In this document: piece by piece, positions 39,658-52,200 of the stretch
Numbering within the stretch: position 1 is the first letter of the stretch
How the letters are laid out: every line of letters starts with the position of its first letter
Made by a program: the position numbers and the translations under genes
The notes under the pieces: generated by a model
Seen by the model: only the letters and a program-made list of their open reading frames with translations
Told to the model about the DNA's origin: nothing
Databases searched by the model: none
From: Muricea muricata
Taxonomy: Eukaryota > Cnidaria > Anthozoa > Malacalcyonacea > Plexauridae
Direction: 5' to 3'
NCBI GenBank assembly: GCA_963855995.1
Contig: OY979730.1
Coordinates: forward strand, 7,293,300 to 7,357,299
DNA length: 64,000 nucleotides

Positions 39658-40623
39658 CCAGTTGCACGAAAGGTGGATAGGTCCACTGGATGGCACGTTT
39701 TGCTACCACAGTAAGACATACCAAGCAATAACAACGCCAGAGATACTAAACTCGCCTGGAATAACTCGAAAATGCTGAACTTGAATATGTGTTTTGGTTG
39801 TTACTAAACATGTTTAGGAAGTTGAAAATAACACGATTTAGTGCGTAGCATTGTTTACCTTTCGTTCAACTAACTTTTGGCTTTTCCGACGTGGAAAGAA
39901 TTATTTCTGAGGATTAAATATAGCATGTGTGCTCTGGAGCAGCCCAAAGCTCGATTAGCTGCTGTCGAGAGCCAGAGCATGCTGGCACTTGTTGCTAAAC
40001 GGTCGGTGTCTTCTCATGGAGAGAGGACGTTGAGGAGTCATGAACTGGCTCACTGGTTAGGCTCAGCTACATCCTTCGTAGCTCAGCCTAACTCTCAGTT
40101 GTGATAATGATCAGGAATTCCGCCCATTTTTTATATGTTTACTTTTTTTATTATAGACCAAAAGTGAACTAGGGCTGCATGTGCAATGTTATTGCAAGAT
40201 AATTTACACATCACCAAGTTGTGAGGTTCACCTGAACTGATTTATTGAATCTTTACACGAACTTACTTTTACAAGACAAACGTAACTAAATTTATTTGCT
40301 GTAATAATTTTACTACACAAAGTTTCTGTGATTTGGCCGTCATGAGAATCCTACTGTACAGTATTTATATTAGAGAGGTTGAAAATAGCAAAGTACCCTT
40401 GCCCTTGACCATTCAGGTGCCTCCAATCTGCCCGGTTAGCCAGAGCTAGTGAGAGGCAGGGAGGAGTCACATTTTAGCCTCCCTGTTTTGCGCAAGGAGT
40501 TTTCTGTAAACACTTGTACTCACATTAAAGGTTTTTAATACAAAATTATATGATTTTTTATTCTGTGAAGTATAACATCTCAAATCAATTTCAATGCAAA
40601 GAATTTACAACGGGCGTCCTGGG

Positions 40624-40908
40624 CACAGAGTACTACACAGAGGGCTCACTCGACGAAAAAAGCGTAACGCGGATTGGTAGTTGTCAGGGGGGGGGCGAAT
40701 GCCTCGGTGCACTTGCTAAGAATTTTGTCCCAGCAAGTGCATAGAGGCATTCACCCCCTGACAACCTCAAAATGGCTCTGAACTTCGCCGCCATTTTGAA
40801 TTTTTCAGGGTGGTGACCAGCACTCTTTAGCGCACGTTTGAGCAAAAGGCCGTTACACAAAAATCATAGGAAGATATATGAAGTGAGCCCTCTGTGTAGT
40901 ACTCTGTG
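40624..40908 (+). mobile_element. nested foldback MITE (285 bp) with 7-bp duplication
   Basis: The outer arms CACAGAGTACTACACAGAGG and GCTCAC (40624 onward) are mirrored by GTGAGCCCTCTGTGTAGTAC..CTCTGTG (to 40908). TCCTGGG is duplicated at both flanks (40617-40623, 40909-40915). Inside is a second inverted repeat: GTTGTCAGGGGG..GAATGCCTC..GCACTTGCT pairs with AGCAAGTGCATAGAGGCATT and CACCCCCTGACAAC (about 40680-40765). Confidence 0.85.
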
Positions 40909-40915
40909 TCCTGGG

Positions 40916-41774
40916 TACGAGCTTAGAATTAATGGCCTTCCATATTACAATAAGAAATAAACAGAGAAAGCGCTCGAGTTTGGACCTTTGATGTTTGTTT
41001 CCTCACATTGCACATGTTGATTATGCAGGTTCTGGCCAGCAAACTGCCGAAAAATAGGAGGACAATGTTGTATCGGATAGAGTGGCGTTTGGTTTTACTA
41101 TTCTGCGATCAGACTGTGGTCTGTGTTCTTAATTTTTGTCACTAGGATTTGCACATCAGATTTACTAGCTAGAAAGATAGCGGTCATTTTGGAAGCCTTT
41201 TTTCCGTGGATATTTTAGTTATTTTGAAGAACGAACGAAAGTTTGAACGTTAGCTTCTCAGCGTAGAAATGTACCAACAGCCAGGCTGCTGCCCACTTGA
41301 CAGGGGATCCGAGGTGCTTCTCCCTGCGGTTTTAACCTCCTTATCCGAGAAGACACGAAAGTTTTAGCATCCACTGATCCGTAACGGCAGTGCCCAATTA
41401 TTTTAAGACCATGAGCCAGATCAAGACTTGAACCATGTTCTCTGAGGGGGGGGGGGGGGAAGTGTGGGGAGGACAACACCACACATGCTTGTATAAAGTT
41501 CGTATTTTATATAGTGTGTTTGCCTCGTTCTTTCATAATAACGCTACGAAAGTTAACTATGTGAATCGGAGTAGCCAAGGTAGGCTAGGTAACAAACATA
41601 GCCGTGTTCCCAAAGTAACCAAGGTATCCAATGTAGCGAAGATAGCCGTGTGCAACACAAAGTATTTAGCTTTTACTTAGAATTGTATTCCGTTTTGCTC
41701 CCAAAATAGGTTTTACAGCACCTTCAATGCACAGTTTGCATTATAAACTATGTGTTAATCTATTTAAGAAAAAT
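40916..41774. other. intergenic DNA, no supported gene
   Basis: Short frames only. There is a G-run at about 41447-41459. I see nothing else. Confidence 0.5.
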
Positions 41775-42145
41775 GGCCGTTTTTATACCAGAGACGCATA
41801 ATGCGTCCTTCTATATTGTTTGTCTATAGTATAAAGACGGGACGCATTATCCGACGAACTATCCGGCAAACCACTACCATAATTTTTTCTGGCTTTTTGC
41901 GTCACGGTTTTAGAATCGCCAGATTATTCGTCTGTATGCCGTCTTTATACACACAGACGCATAATACGTCTAGACGAACTATCGCCGATAGTGCGTCTGT
42001 TCAGACGAATAACCGAACATAGTTCGTCCAGACGCATAATGCGTCTCGTGCCGGTCTTTTTATACTACAGACGCATAATCAGACGAATAATAAAACCTTG
42101 CCCAAGTTCGTCCAGACGCATAATGCGTCTGGTATAAAAACGGCC
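41775..42145. mobile_element. TIR element packed with GACGCATAATGCGTC palindromes (371 bp)
   Basis: The left end GGCCGTTTTTATACCAGAGA and CGCATAATGCGTC is mirrored by GACGCATAATGCGTCTGGTA and TAAAAACGGCC. The palindromic core AGACGCATAATGCGTCT, or close variants, recurs at least five times (about 41792, 41840, 41955, 42028, 42069, 42114), interleaved with AGTTCGTC / GACGAACT. It encodes nothing recognisable. The flanks show no convincing duplication. Superfamily unknown. Confidence 0.8.
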
Positions 42146-42544
42146 TATAAATCAATTTAGAAAGAACATAGTGCAATTGGCTATTCCCTTATCGAGAGCG
42201 CAAAGCATGTATGGATTGTTTGGAGGGACAGTGCAGTAGAGAGCACCAGTCATGAATATTAGAGTTCAAACAACCTTTGAGGCTTTTCCTGGGAGATAAC
42301 GGGGCATCTTTTATATTTTCTTTACCTTTTATTTTCCGACCACTTTGCGCTGGCCCTCCAAATAATCCATAATCTATCGATCCTTGTTCAGTTTATGCAA
42401 AATATGTTTATAATGATGAATCAATAGATTTTAGGCAGTAATAAGCAAGATGTGTATGAGATGAATCGATAGACTCGAAATATAAAGTTGATTGTTAATT
42501 GCGTATGAAATTTGCATATTTTCGGGATAACGCCAATTAACAGT

Positions 42545-42770
42545 TACATTACGAGCTCGAGATTTCTGTGTGGTGAAAGTTCATTACTGCGTACAAAATA
42601 GAGAGCGAGTAAACTAATTGATTTAGTGGAATTTGAAATAAAAATGATTTTAAGCCATTTTGATGACAAGAGATTACTACAAATTGTCTTTGAATTAAAA
42701 AATACACCAGGGAAATTATTCCTTTGCTACTCGCTATCTAACGATCGAGGAATAGATAGCGAGTAGAGTT
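42545..42770 (-). repeat. dispersed repeat, copy 2
   Basis: Inverted relative of 30645-30855. It shares TTACGAGCTCGAGATTTCTG, GAGAGCGAGTAA, AAATTATT and CTACTCGCTATCTA in reversed order. The terminal GATAGCGAGTAG is itself the inverse of an internal block, so the unit ends in a short hairpin. Confidence 0.65.
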
Positions 42771-43008
42771 TTCTTTTCGGATTCGGTCAAGGATCTTGAA
42801 AAAAAAGGCTGTAAAGCGCGGTAAATATCGCTTCGCAAAGTTTGATTTTCTATAGGATTCTATTACGCATGAAAACTGTTGCAATTTTTTTTACCGAAAA
42901 TCGTAACAATTTTAGCATTTGGTAGCAATATAATTTAGAAGATCAAAAATTAGTCGGCTAAGCCTAATTGCTCACTCCAGTGTATATGGGAGGTCGCTGG
43001 CTCCCCCT

Positions 43009-43030
43009 CCCCCCCCCCCCCCCCCCCCCC
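43009..43030 (+). repeat. 22-base C homopolymer upstream of the fusion gene
   Basis: An unbroken run of C about 180 bp before the next gene's start codon. Similar but shorter C or G runs occur at 26330, 33430, 41447, 50677 and 55448. Length in the assembly may be uncertain. Confidence 0.9.
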
Positions 43031-43206
43031 GTTTCCTTGCCGCATGGCTTCATGGGCCGTGAATAGAACGACGTAGTGTATAGAGTGAGTGACATGGCGA
43101 AAAAGGAACTTGTAAACTTTAAAGTTTTCATTGATTTATTTTGCTCGAAATAGCAGCACGTCTCCGTTTTTGATTTCGTTTTGTAATTTAGTAGACAATA
43201 CACGCC

Positions 43207-46200
43207 ATGGCTTGGCAGAGCATGGGCGAATTAAACGAGGATATGGTTAAAAATTTCAAGCAAATGTCGATAGTATCGAGCAAGGATGTTGAAAATGCCT
43301 TTCTGAACGTGCCAAGAGCTGCGTTTCTACCAGAGTATCTTCATGACGAGGCTTATGCGGATTATCCTGTGCAAGGAGACGACCACTTGCATATGAGTGC
43401 TCCTCATATGTACGCAACTGTCTTAGAAGCCTTAGATATGAAGGAAGGTTTGTTGAAATCCTGTATACTAATGATATTAGTACAAGAGATTTAGTTTAGT
43501 CTAATAGTTCATTTATTGTTATATTAGTGAGAACCTTCGTGTTTGGCATAATCAAAACATTGTCGCGTGGTTTTAATGAAATTGTTGGTATTTCAAAACA
43601 TTTTATATCCACAAACACGACATCAGGCTTATATTGACAAATCATGTTTTATAACATGTTTGTTTTAAATTGCTTGAGATACATCAGATACTCAGATCAC
43701 TTACAACAGTATTATGCCATTTCTTATAAAATGTTGGAGTGTACCTTAAAATTATGTCAATAAAACTAGAAAAATCAGAGCAGCGTGATATTTTGTACCA
43801 ATCCAAACAAATTTAAAATTTTACTACAAAATATTAAAGTGTGAAAAGATGCAGTGACAAGAAGACTGATAAATCTTTTTGACACTGATAAGTTCAGGTA
43901 TTTTTTTCAACATTTCAATCTTTGGATTTATTAAAGATATTCTAGGTACAAATCATAGTTATAATGTTACAAACATTTGTTGTGTCACATATCGGCATAG
44001 CTCATGGCAATGCCGGATCAGGATACTGGATATTAATTTTCCTGTTGTATATGATATAACAATAGGGTTTAAGTTTGCGGGCATAAATACGTATGTTTTT
44101 AGCCCAACTCAACTTATGTCATTTTAGCCCAAACGTAGCGAGGGTTAAAATGAGCTCTGAGGAGGGCCAAAAACGCATGCCCAAGAACATCAACTCTATT
44201 ACTATTATAATAACTTTAAAGGCCATATATTTGAGAAAAACTTAAAATATAACTCAAAAGTGGGCATTTAAAAGAATTTGTAAATTGGCTATTATGTCAG
44301 CAGGCTAAAATGTATTTTAGCCCGCTGATTTGTTTATTCTAGCCTGCAAAATATGTCTAAAGTTATTATAATATGGGGTAGAATGATCGTTATCACATTT
44401 AACACCTCAACCATTATATTTATGCAAAATATGATATCGTCCCACAAGCAGTAAAACTGAATATAACCTCCCCCACATTCAATAATGCAATAACCAAACC
44501 TACATTTTATCAGAGACTTGCATGCTTCATCATGGTGAAAATAATTAAAAATACACTCAACGGGTAGAATTTTACATAGCTGCAAATATCTTTCTGCCAT
44601 TATGATCATGTTTATTTTTCAACTTTCTCTATGATGTCAATCCCCTAGTCAGATGGCATCTTTGTCTCCAAAGATACAAATTTAGTGGAACCAAAACAAT
44701 GATATTGTTTTTATCTCACTTCTCACCATGGTAAAAGCCCAAAAATGTGTTGAGATATTTTAGTGATTTTAAATTGTATAAATTGAACATAGGGATGTCG
44801 TTTCTAAACATTGGCAGTGGCACCGGGTACTTCTCCATGCTCGCTGGATACATTATGGGTTGCCAAGGGACAAATCATGGCGTGGAATTAAGAGCAAACC
44901 TTGTTGAACATGCCAATGAATGCTGTGATGAGTTTTTTGTGTATTCTCCTAAGCTGAAGAAAAAAATATGCTACCCACAATTCATTGCTGGTAACTGTTT
45001 TCACATCGATCCAACAGCACACAAGTATGATCGTATATACTGTGGCGCTGCATGTCCTCGGGAAAAGTTTGAGTTTTTGGTAGAGCTTGTTAAGCCTGGA
45101 GGCCTCATTGTTGTACCTAGTGGCAATAAGGTAAGTTCTTTTAGTCTGGTGTTCTGGGTTGGTCTAGAAAGATCCAACTCCCACCCCTTGTGGAGGAGAT
45201 TAGCAACCCCCCTCCCACCTTGCCTGACATGATGGCATCCTATACAATGGACAATGCCCCTTTTAGACAAACTTGAATTTGGAATATACATCAGCACAGC
45301 TGGAAAGAGCATCCTAAATTTAATAAAATGGCAAGGTTTGGTTACAGAATATTATAAAATGTGGTAGTTGGCCGGCCAAGTTTTGAAATACATTGTTTGA
45401 TGGCAACTTTGTGTTAGAAAAGTACATTCGCGATATTTGTCTTTGTATTGCTTGTGTATATAGGTTTGGGGTGTTACCAAGTCTAATTTGGTATTTTTAT
45501 GGGAAAAATTGAGAGACTGTGGCTATCTACTATTAAATTGTATTACAGCAAAAAATGTAAAATTTTATATTTAACAATAGTAAAAACGACTGCTAGCATT
45601 AGAAAGATCAGAAAAAACTGCATATAAGACTATTAAACTGTTTTTTTTTATTCTCCAAATAGTTCTCAAGTTATTTGTTCTCTAACCCTCATTTTTAAGC
45701 TCGTTCCCAGTTTTTATTGCGCGATTTCGGGTCAATTTTGCCCTTTAAAACACAAATAAAACGAAAACTATTTGAAGGATAAAAAACTGTTTAAGAGTCT
45801 TATATGCAGGTTTTTGTGCTCTTTCTGATGATGCCAGTCATTTTTTCTTATCGTTGAGCATGAAATTTCATATTTTTTACTGTAATGCAATTTAATAGTA
45901 GATAGTCACAATCTCTCAATTTCCCCCATAAAAATACCAAATCAGCCTTGGTAACAACCCAAACCTTGCTAACTATACTATAACCTATATCTTTCCACTT
46001 GTTACCTGCTTCTAACACGAAGTTGCCATCAAGCTATTTTAGAAGCACTTTTTGATATCGTGGCCGGCCGACTATGGACAATATAGTCCTGTGAAGTATG
46101 CAAATTTTGTATAATTTTGTATTATGCGCAGAAAAGTGTAATCAGATTTCAAAATGTGATTACACTTTTGCGTGCATAATATAAAAGTATGAAATGTTCG

Positions 46201-49200
46201 CAAACTTCACAGGTCTATATTTTCCACATTTTACAATGCTCTGCAACCAAACTTCACAATTTTACGAAATTTAAAATGCTCTTTTTAGCTGTGCTAATTA
46301 CAAATATTCCTAATTCAAATGTTTGTCTAAAAGGGAATCGTTAATTAAAATATGAAGACATTTTTTAAAGAATCTGCCAAATGTTGATTGCTACTTTTTC
46401 CATTTCTGTTTGACGTTGAATGATGTGTGTAGAGATGCTCCCATCACTTAATTTTTGTAATTGATTAATCGTTCGCAACAGTCGATTAATGTTGATCAAT
46501 TGTCTTGATAATTATTTTAAATGTGACTAGCCATGATGCTTTGACAGGTTTGTAAATAGTAATTAAACTTCAAAGTAAATTTTGGAATATCACAATTGCA
46601 GATTGCACAATTTATCGTGCTCTGTAATAGACATGTGTGAAAAGACATTGTTTTGATTGATGATTTTAAACAACCCAACTGAGTTGCATGTTCTTCAGTT
46701 TTTTACAACTCGCAATACGTTTAATCTGGAAAGAAATTACCTTATTTCTACATCATGCTGTGTGCTGTTATGTTTGATCCGATTCCTGATAATGGATTGT
46801 AGGAAGTCGATTGTAGAAATCAATTAATCGGAAGTAGCTCCAACATGCCTAATGAAAGCTGGCAAAAGCAGTAAAAGAATGACAACTGCAACAAGCATTA
46901 AGGGAAACATAAAAAAATGACAACTGAATACATTGCATTTTACATGAAGCTTAGAGAAAGTTTTGCTTCTAGCAACATTGAGCAATTTTGAATTGTTGCC
47001 CTAAAATGGTACAAAGCTATTTGAACTTATGTTAAAGCCAGCCATGCATTGTATAAACCTAAAACACAAAATAGAGGCTATGCATTATTTTCTATATCAG
47101 CAAAACCTTCCTCCAGATCTTAGACAGAGAAGATAACAAAAACCTCTACAAAGCATTCAACATGTTCGTCCTTTTGAAATCCAACAAACCAAAAACTCAT
47201 TGCAAGAGTAGAAAGCACAATGAATGCCCTCTCCTAGCTGATGCCTTGCAAATTGGATACCTGTTGTTGGTATAGTATTTACCAAACTACAGTGTCTGAC
47301 CACTTATGACGACAGACCTTACTCAACCTAGGTTAGCCTTACTGTCAACAGATTTAAAATCAGGTTTTGCAACTGTGTACTAGACTCTTTCTATTCAAAT
47401 ATCGTAGAAAAAAACACTCCATTGCCCCATGATATATACATAATATGGCCTGATATGTTTTGCTTTGGAACCCTGTAACACTTTAAATGTATTCCATTCC
47501 CTTAACCACGAGTGTTTGTTTGCCTTTGCTTTTTGAGTGTTGAGAGTAAGAGAGTTTGTACCAGAAATGTAAAAAATTTGCACTAAAACATGGCGTTTTA
47601 TGTGCGTAATGCAAAAAACCCCCATTGTACTACAAGTAAAAGCTTTATAGATAGATTTAGACAGACCAAAGTGTTAACAAAAATATAAATCATATCAAAT
47701 GAATAAAGACAGAAATGAAATACTTTCAATGTTTAGGAATATCAGACAAAGATGGGTATAAGCATTGGAAATGTGTCCATTTTCATGTCCTTGTTCGCTA
47801 TCATTGACTGTCATTCACTAGTATGTTGAAAAAGGACTGAGCTATCCTCGATATTTTAAATTCGCAAAACGTAATATCTGTCATTTTGAAAGTGCTTGCG
47901 ACAGCACCCCCAAACGTTGTCCTAGAAGGTCTCCCAATTCCTCCAATGTTCATCGGTAAAATTCCACTTAATAAACATGGGAGTTTTTTTTGTCTTTAGT
48001 TGCTAAAATTGGAACGTCTTATTCCATCTGGTGTTAAAGAACAAGTTCTAAGTGATGTGCGTTTCGAATCTCTTGTACTGCCTGTGGATGATGAGCATTT
48101 TGCTAAGTTAAGATTTGCTTCTTTTAAACAAAAGGCAAAGAAGGTATTTTAAATTTTGACTGTTAGAAACAAATGTTTTTCGGGGGGGTTCCAGTTTGGA
48201 CAAAGTAGCTACACATATAAAATTTAAAAATTGCTAAATGTGAGGTGCGCTAACTAGGTGACAAGTCAACTTAGAAGCTGCTCACAAACTGTGTTTGCAC
48301 TCCTTTGTGTTGTCCGGGGGACTGCTCAATAGAACTGAAAGACTGAAACGAAACTTTGGACAATTCTCTTTAAAATATGCGACTCAGAAACTAATGTTTT
48401 CGACCACGCGCTAACAGCCCTCGCTAGAAGAAGCGCGTCATCATTTGCGTACACTGTAAGCTTACAAAATTATGCTTAAGGTGGCTTAATAGTCAGAATT
48501 CATTAAAAAATTTTTGTCTCTACGATTAAATGTTTTGTAGTGAATGCTTGAGCTTCATTTTAGGTCATTGCACAGCTCTATAGCACTGTTTGCTGTATTT
48601 AAAAAAGAATTTCTTCAAAGTTTGCCTGAACATAGAAATCACGTTTCTTGTTGGAACTCGATTCTAATTATAATTCATTTGCATAAACTCCACACCTTAC
48701 CTATGACAACAATATCTCTGGACATACGAACGGTAGGAGTATAAAACTTTTCCAATTATGAAGACAACCAGTAGAGCTATGCAATGAACTAAACTAAGCT
48801 TTTCACGCGCACTGTAAAAGATTCTATGGCGAAAGAAGTATTATGTGCTATGAGTTAGACTATCGAGCCACCTTAAGTACCAGATCAAACTAACACATGT
48901 TAAAACAACTGCATGGAAATTATATGCAATTACGCAATTACAATATGGAATTGATTTGCTGAGAGTTCCTGCCTTTCTGCGCAACTGCTCGCTGTATCCG
49001 TATGCCTACCAGTACATTTGAACAACAAGATTCGGTCTTTCACACGTTGGCAAGGAAGCCATGTCAAATTGTTTTTGTTAAACCACATTGTACCTATTAC
49101 ATACTCTGTATATATGGCCGTCACAGTTCACTAGACCTGCATCTTGGTTTGTTGTAATAGATGTTAGAAGTGCTTACGTCACGCCAGAGTTAAACAATGA

Positions 49201-52200
49201 ACTGCAATGAAATGTGGGAAACATGTGAGAAAAGTTAAGTCTAAGGTCTATTGTGACCATCATATGTAATTTAATTGTTTTATTCGGAACCTTTGAACAT
49301 TGATTTCAGATAAAGATATACCCTCCTCCTGGTTTGCTGATTCCCAAGACGTCAGCAAGAAGATCTTTGTCAAAACTAAGAGCTTTACAAGACGTTGTCG
49401 GTAGGCTACGATATATACCGTTTTAAACGTCTTTATCTTTTAAAAACAAAAAGGGGTCACCAAAGTCGTCTGCAAGATGACACATTAATAATTCTGTAGT
49501 AATCCATGTTTACTCTCTCAACAGAATGTTTTACAGCGACTGGTTGTGTACCAATTGCATTTGCGTACGTGCCTTCATTCGCTCAAATCTCGCAACTAAC
49601 GAGCGCAGTGAAACCACCGAGGGACGATGAACTGCAACGTAATCCAGTCGAGAAAACAGTGAATTTTTTTGGAAAGAAAACTAAGGATCGGTCATTCTCT
49701 GAACTGACTTCGGTCCGTTCTGATATTAACGATTCAGTCTGGAACGATTTGCAGTACAATTTAATTTGGGAACACGTTGTCGATTACTCTTACTCACTGT
49801 GTAATACCAGCGCCGAATGTCAGAAGAAATGTTTTCAACTCTACACAAAAGTGAAGAAGAAGCGTAGCCAAAAATCTCGACCAGTTGTGATCAATGGTCA
49901 TGCAGTGAATGGTTTCTTGTCAAATGTTAAAACTCTTCTACGCAAATACGAACATTTAGTTGATGAAAAAAGCTCTGGCAAAACGTCAACACATGGAAAG
50001 GCGAAGTCCACCAGACACAACGATGGCCCGTGTTGTTCTAGTCAAGCCGACAAAACTGACACAGAAATTTCAAAGGTGTTTGAACAGTTGGAGGTTTGTG
50101 GAGATTTGTTAACGATGGCTGAAGAAGCTATAGACTCGAAGTTAGAATGTCCTGAACGTGAATGTTTGAATGTTAAACCAATTGAAACGTGTGTTGTGGA
50201 GGGCACAGATCACAACGATCCAAGCAAGAATGCAAATACGAATGAGAATTCGACGATTATGGATGAAAAATCTGCATTAGGTATGGAAAGTACCGAAGAT
50301 ACATACTGTACAGAAGATAAAACGCCGCAAAACAGTTTAGAAAAACATGGCACGGAGATAACCGCGGGTAATAAAGAATTTTCAAGCCTGGGGAAGAACG
50401 AGTCTAACAAAGATTTTACGTCGCACTTGGCTGCTTGTGAAAAAAAGTTGTGTCCGATCGAAATTGATGAATACTTGATAAAGAAACTTCATGCACTGCC
50501 AGGTCCGAACTGGACTTATGAAGAAGACACGGAGCTTGTGCGGCTCCTGGTTAAGTCTTTAGGTGGAGCTACTTGTAAAGTTAACAGCAAGGTATGATTT
50601 CAATCATATTCCATCTAATGTTGGGATGTGAGGATGCATAGTGAAAGCGCGCTTCCTTACTGTCGCTCTTCCTCCCCCCCCCCCCCCCCCTCTATCTCAT
50701 CAGATCGATTCTTTTTATTTAGCTTGATGAGGCCCTGTATCATCTAACGCACTTGATGTGAACATTCTTCGGAGGAAGAAACTGGAGTATGCGAAGGAAA
50801 CCCATGACTTTTGCACGGGCATTGATTTGCACGGCCAAAAATTAAAAACACGGCAGAATAGATCGAACACGACTTTTCGTTTTATATGAAGCCATATGTT
50901 GGTTTATTATTATTTGTGCACAACCAAATATAAACGTAGCGTAGCTTGTTATTTATGAAAATTCAAAAACAGTGTACCATCAACCTATCATGGTGAAACA
51001 CAACTGAAAGTTCCTCCCAAAATGTGTTCTCAGAATGCTGGAGATGCCATTTTAGAAACTCTGATTTTAAAAATAATCTGCGCCAACCTACCAACCACAA
51101 CCAGAGCCCCAAGCAGGGACTTGGCACTCAAAGTGGCACTTCCAAATTTTTCAAACCACGGGTAAAAATCTGTGATCTTAGCTAGAACCCTGTGATGCAA
51201 TCACATTGAGCACACCCAACAGTGAACTTTATAAATACTGGAGCAATAACTCCGGTTAAAACCTCGTGGCAGGCGATGATAAGATGGCGGGATGATACTT
51301 GAACTTCAAATTGACTATCATTCCAGTCTAGTATAGAGCTCACTGCACCCCACTGAGAATCGGTGGTTTAAGTGGTGAAGTATTGTCCTAGTATCATCCT
51401 AGTTTGCTACGTTGTTGGCGTGCTAACCCTCAATTCATTTCTTGCAGTGTCTGCCGAAACACATTTCGGTGTTGCCGAGTTTGTTTTCGCCGGCCGTGCT
51501 GATACGCTATCCCAAGATATCTTCTTACCCAGCAGAAGTGCTTACTTTCCGTGCTCTCGCACTACTACGTGTTGTCCACGTGATTGATCGCGTCATTCCC
51601 TTTTTGTGCAGTACCTCGCCTAATGTTGATCTCGTCACCAAGCCTATAACCGAGAGGCCATATCCCTTGGTGTCCTTCACGGACAACTCGTTTAGTTCCC
51701 CTGTTAACGTAGACGCTTGTCAAGTGGGGTTTTATTGTGATAATGAAGGTACGTTTTTCAAATAGATGGTCAAATTGACAAATAGTTTTTATCTTACGTT
51801 TGTGCGCTACACTTAAAAATATCACAACTTAGCAAGTGATTAACAAGCTATGTTCTCTCCTCCTCTCCCCCATTCTTTTTCTTCAATTCCCCCCTCCCCC
51901 AAACGCCCGCTACGCAGGCTGAGCAAGTTTGAACTGGGCTAAATGCCTGTTTTTTTGACTATCTGCAAAAACCGCAAATATGCAGGCATGGTTATTTGTG
52001 CATTAACCCACAGAGATTATAAATAGCGTTTTATAAATACTCGTTTTAGACGAGTTTTTCTGCTTTTTGAAATGTTTTTCCCCGTAAAAATATTGAAAAT
52101 ATCATTCCGGATTGTGTGAAAGAGTAAAAACAATTGAAAAAGTGCTGTTTTGCCCACAAACCGGCAAAACGACCTCGAACACTATGAGCAAAACATTTTA

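Noticed and set aside
45001..45312. 103-codon - strand frame
   Set aside because: Antisense to exon 2 of the fusion gene and the adjoining foldback arm.
49506..49524. Upstream ATG of the open frame starting at 49506, as start of a separate HECTD3 gene
   Set aside because: This ATG lies before the splice acceptor at 49524; using it would lose exon 4, whose sequence aligns with the HECTD3 N-terminus. It remains the main alternative to the fusion and should be tested.
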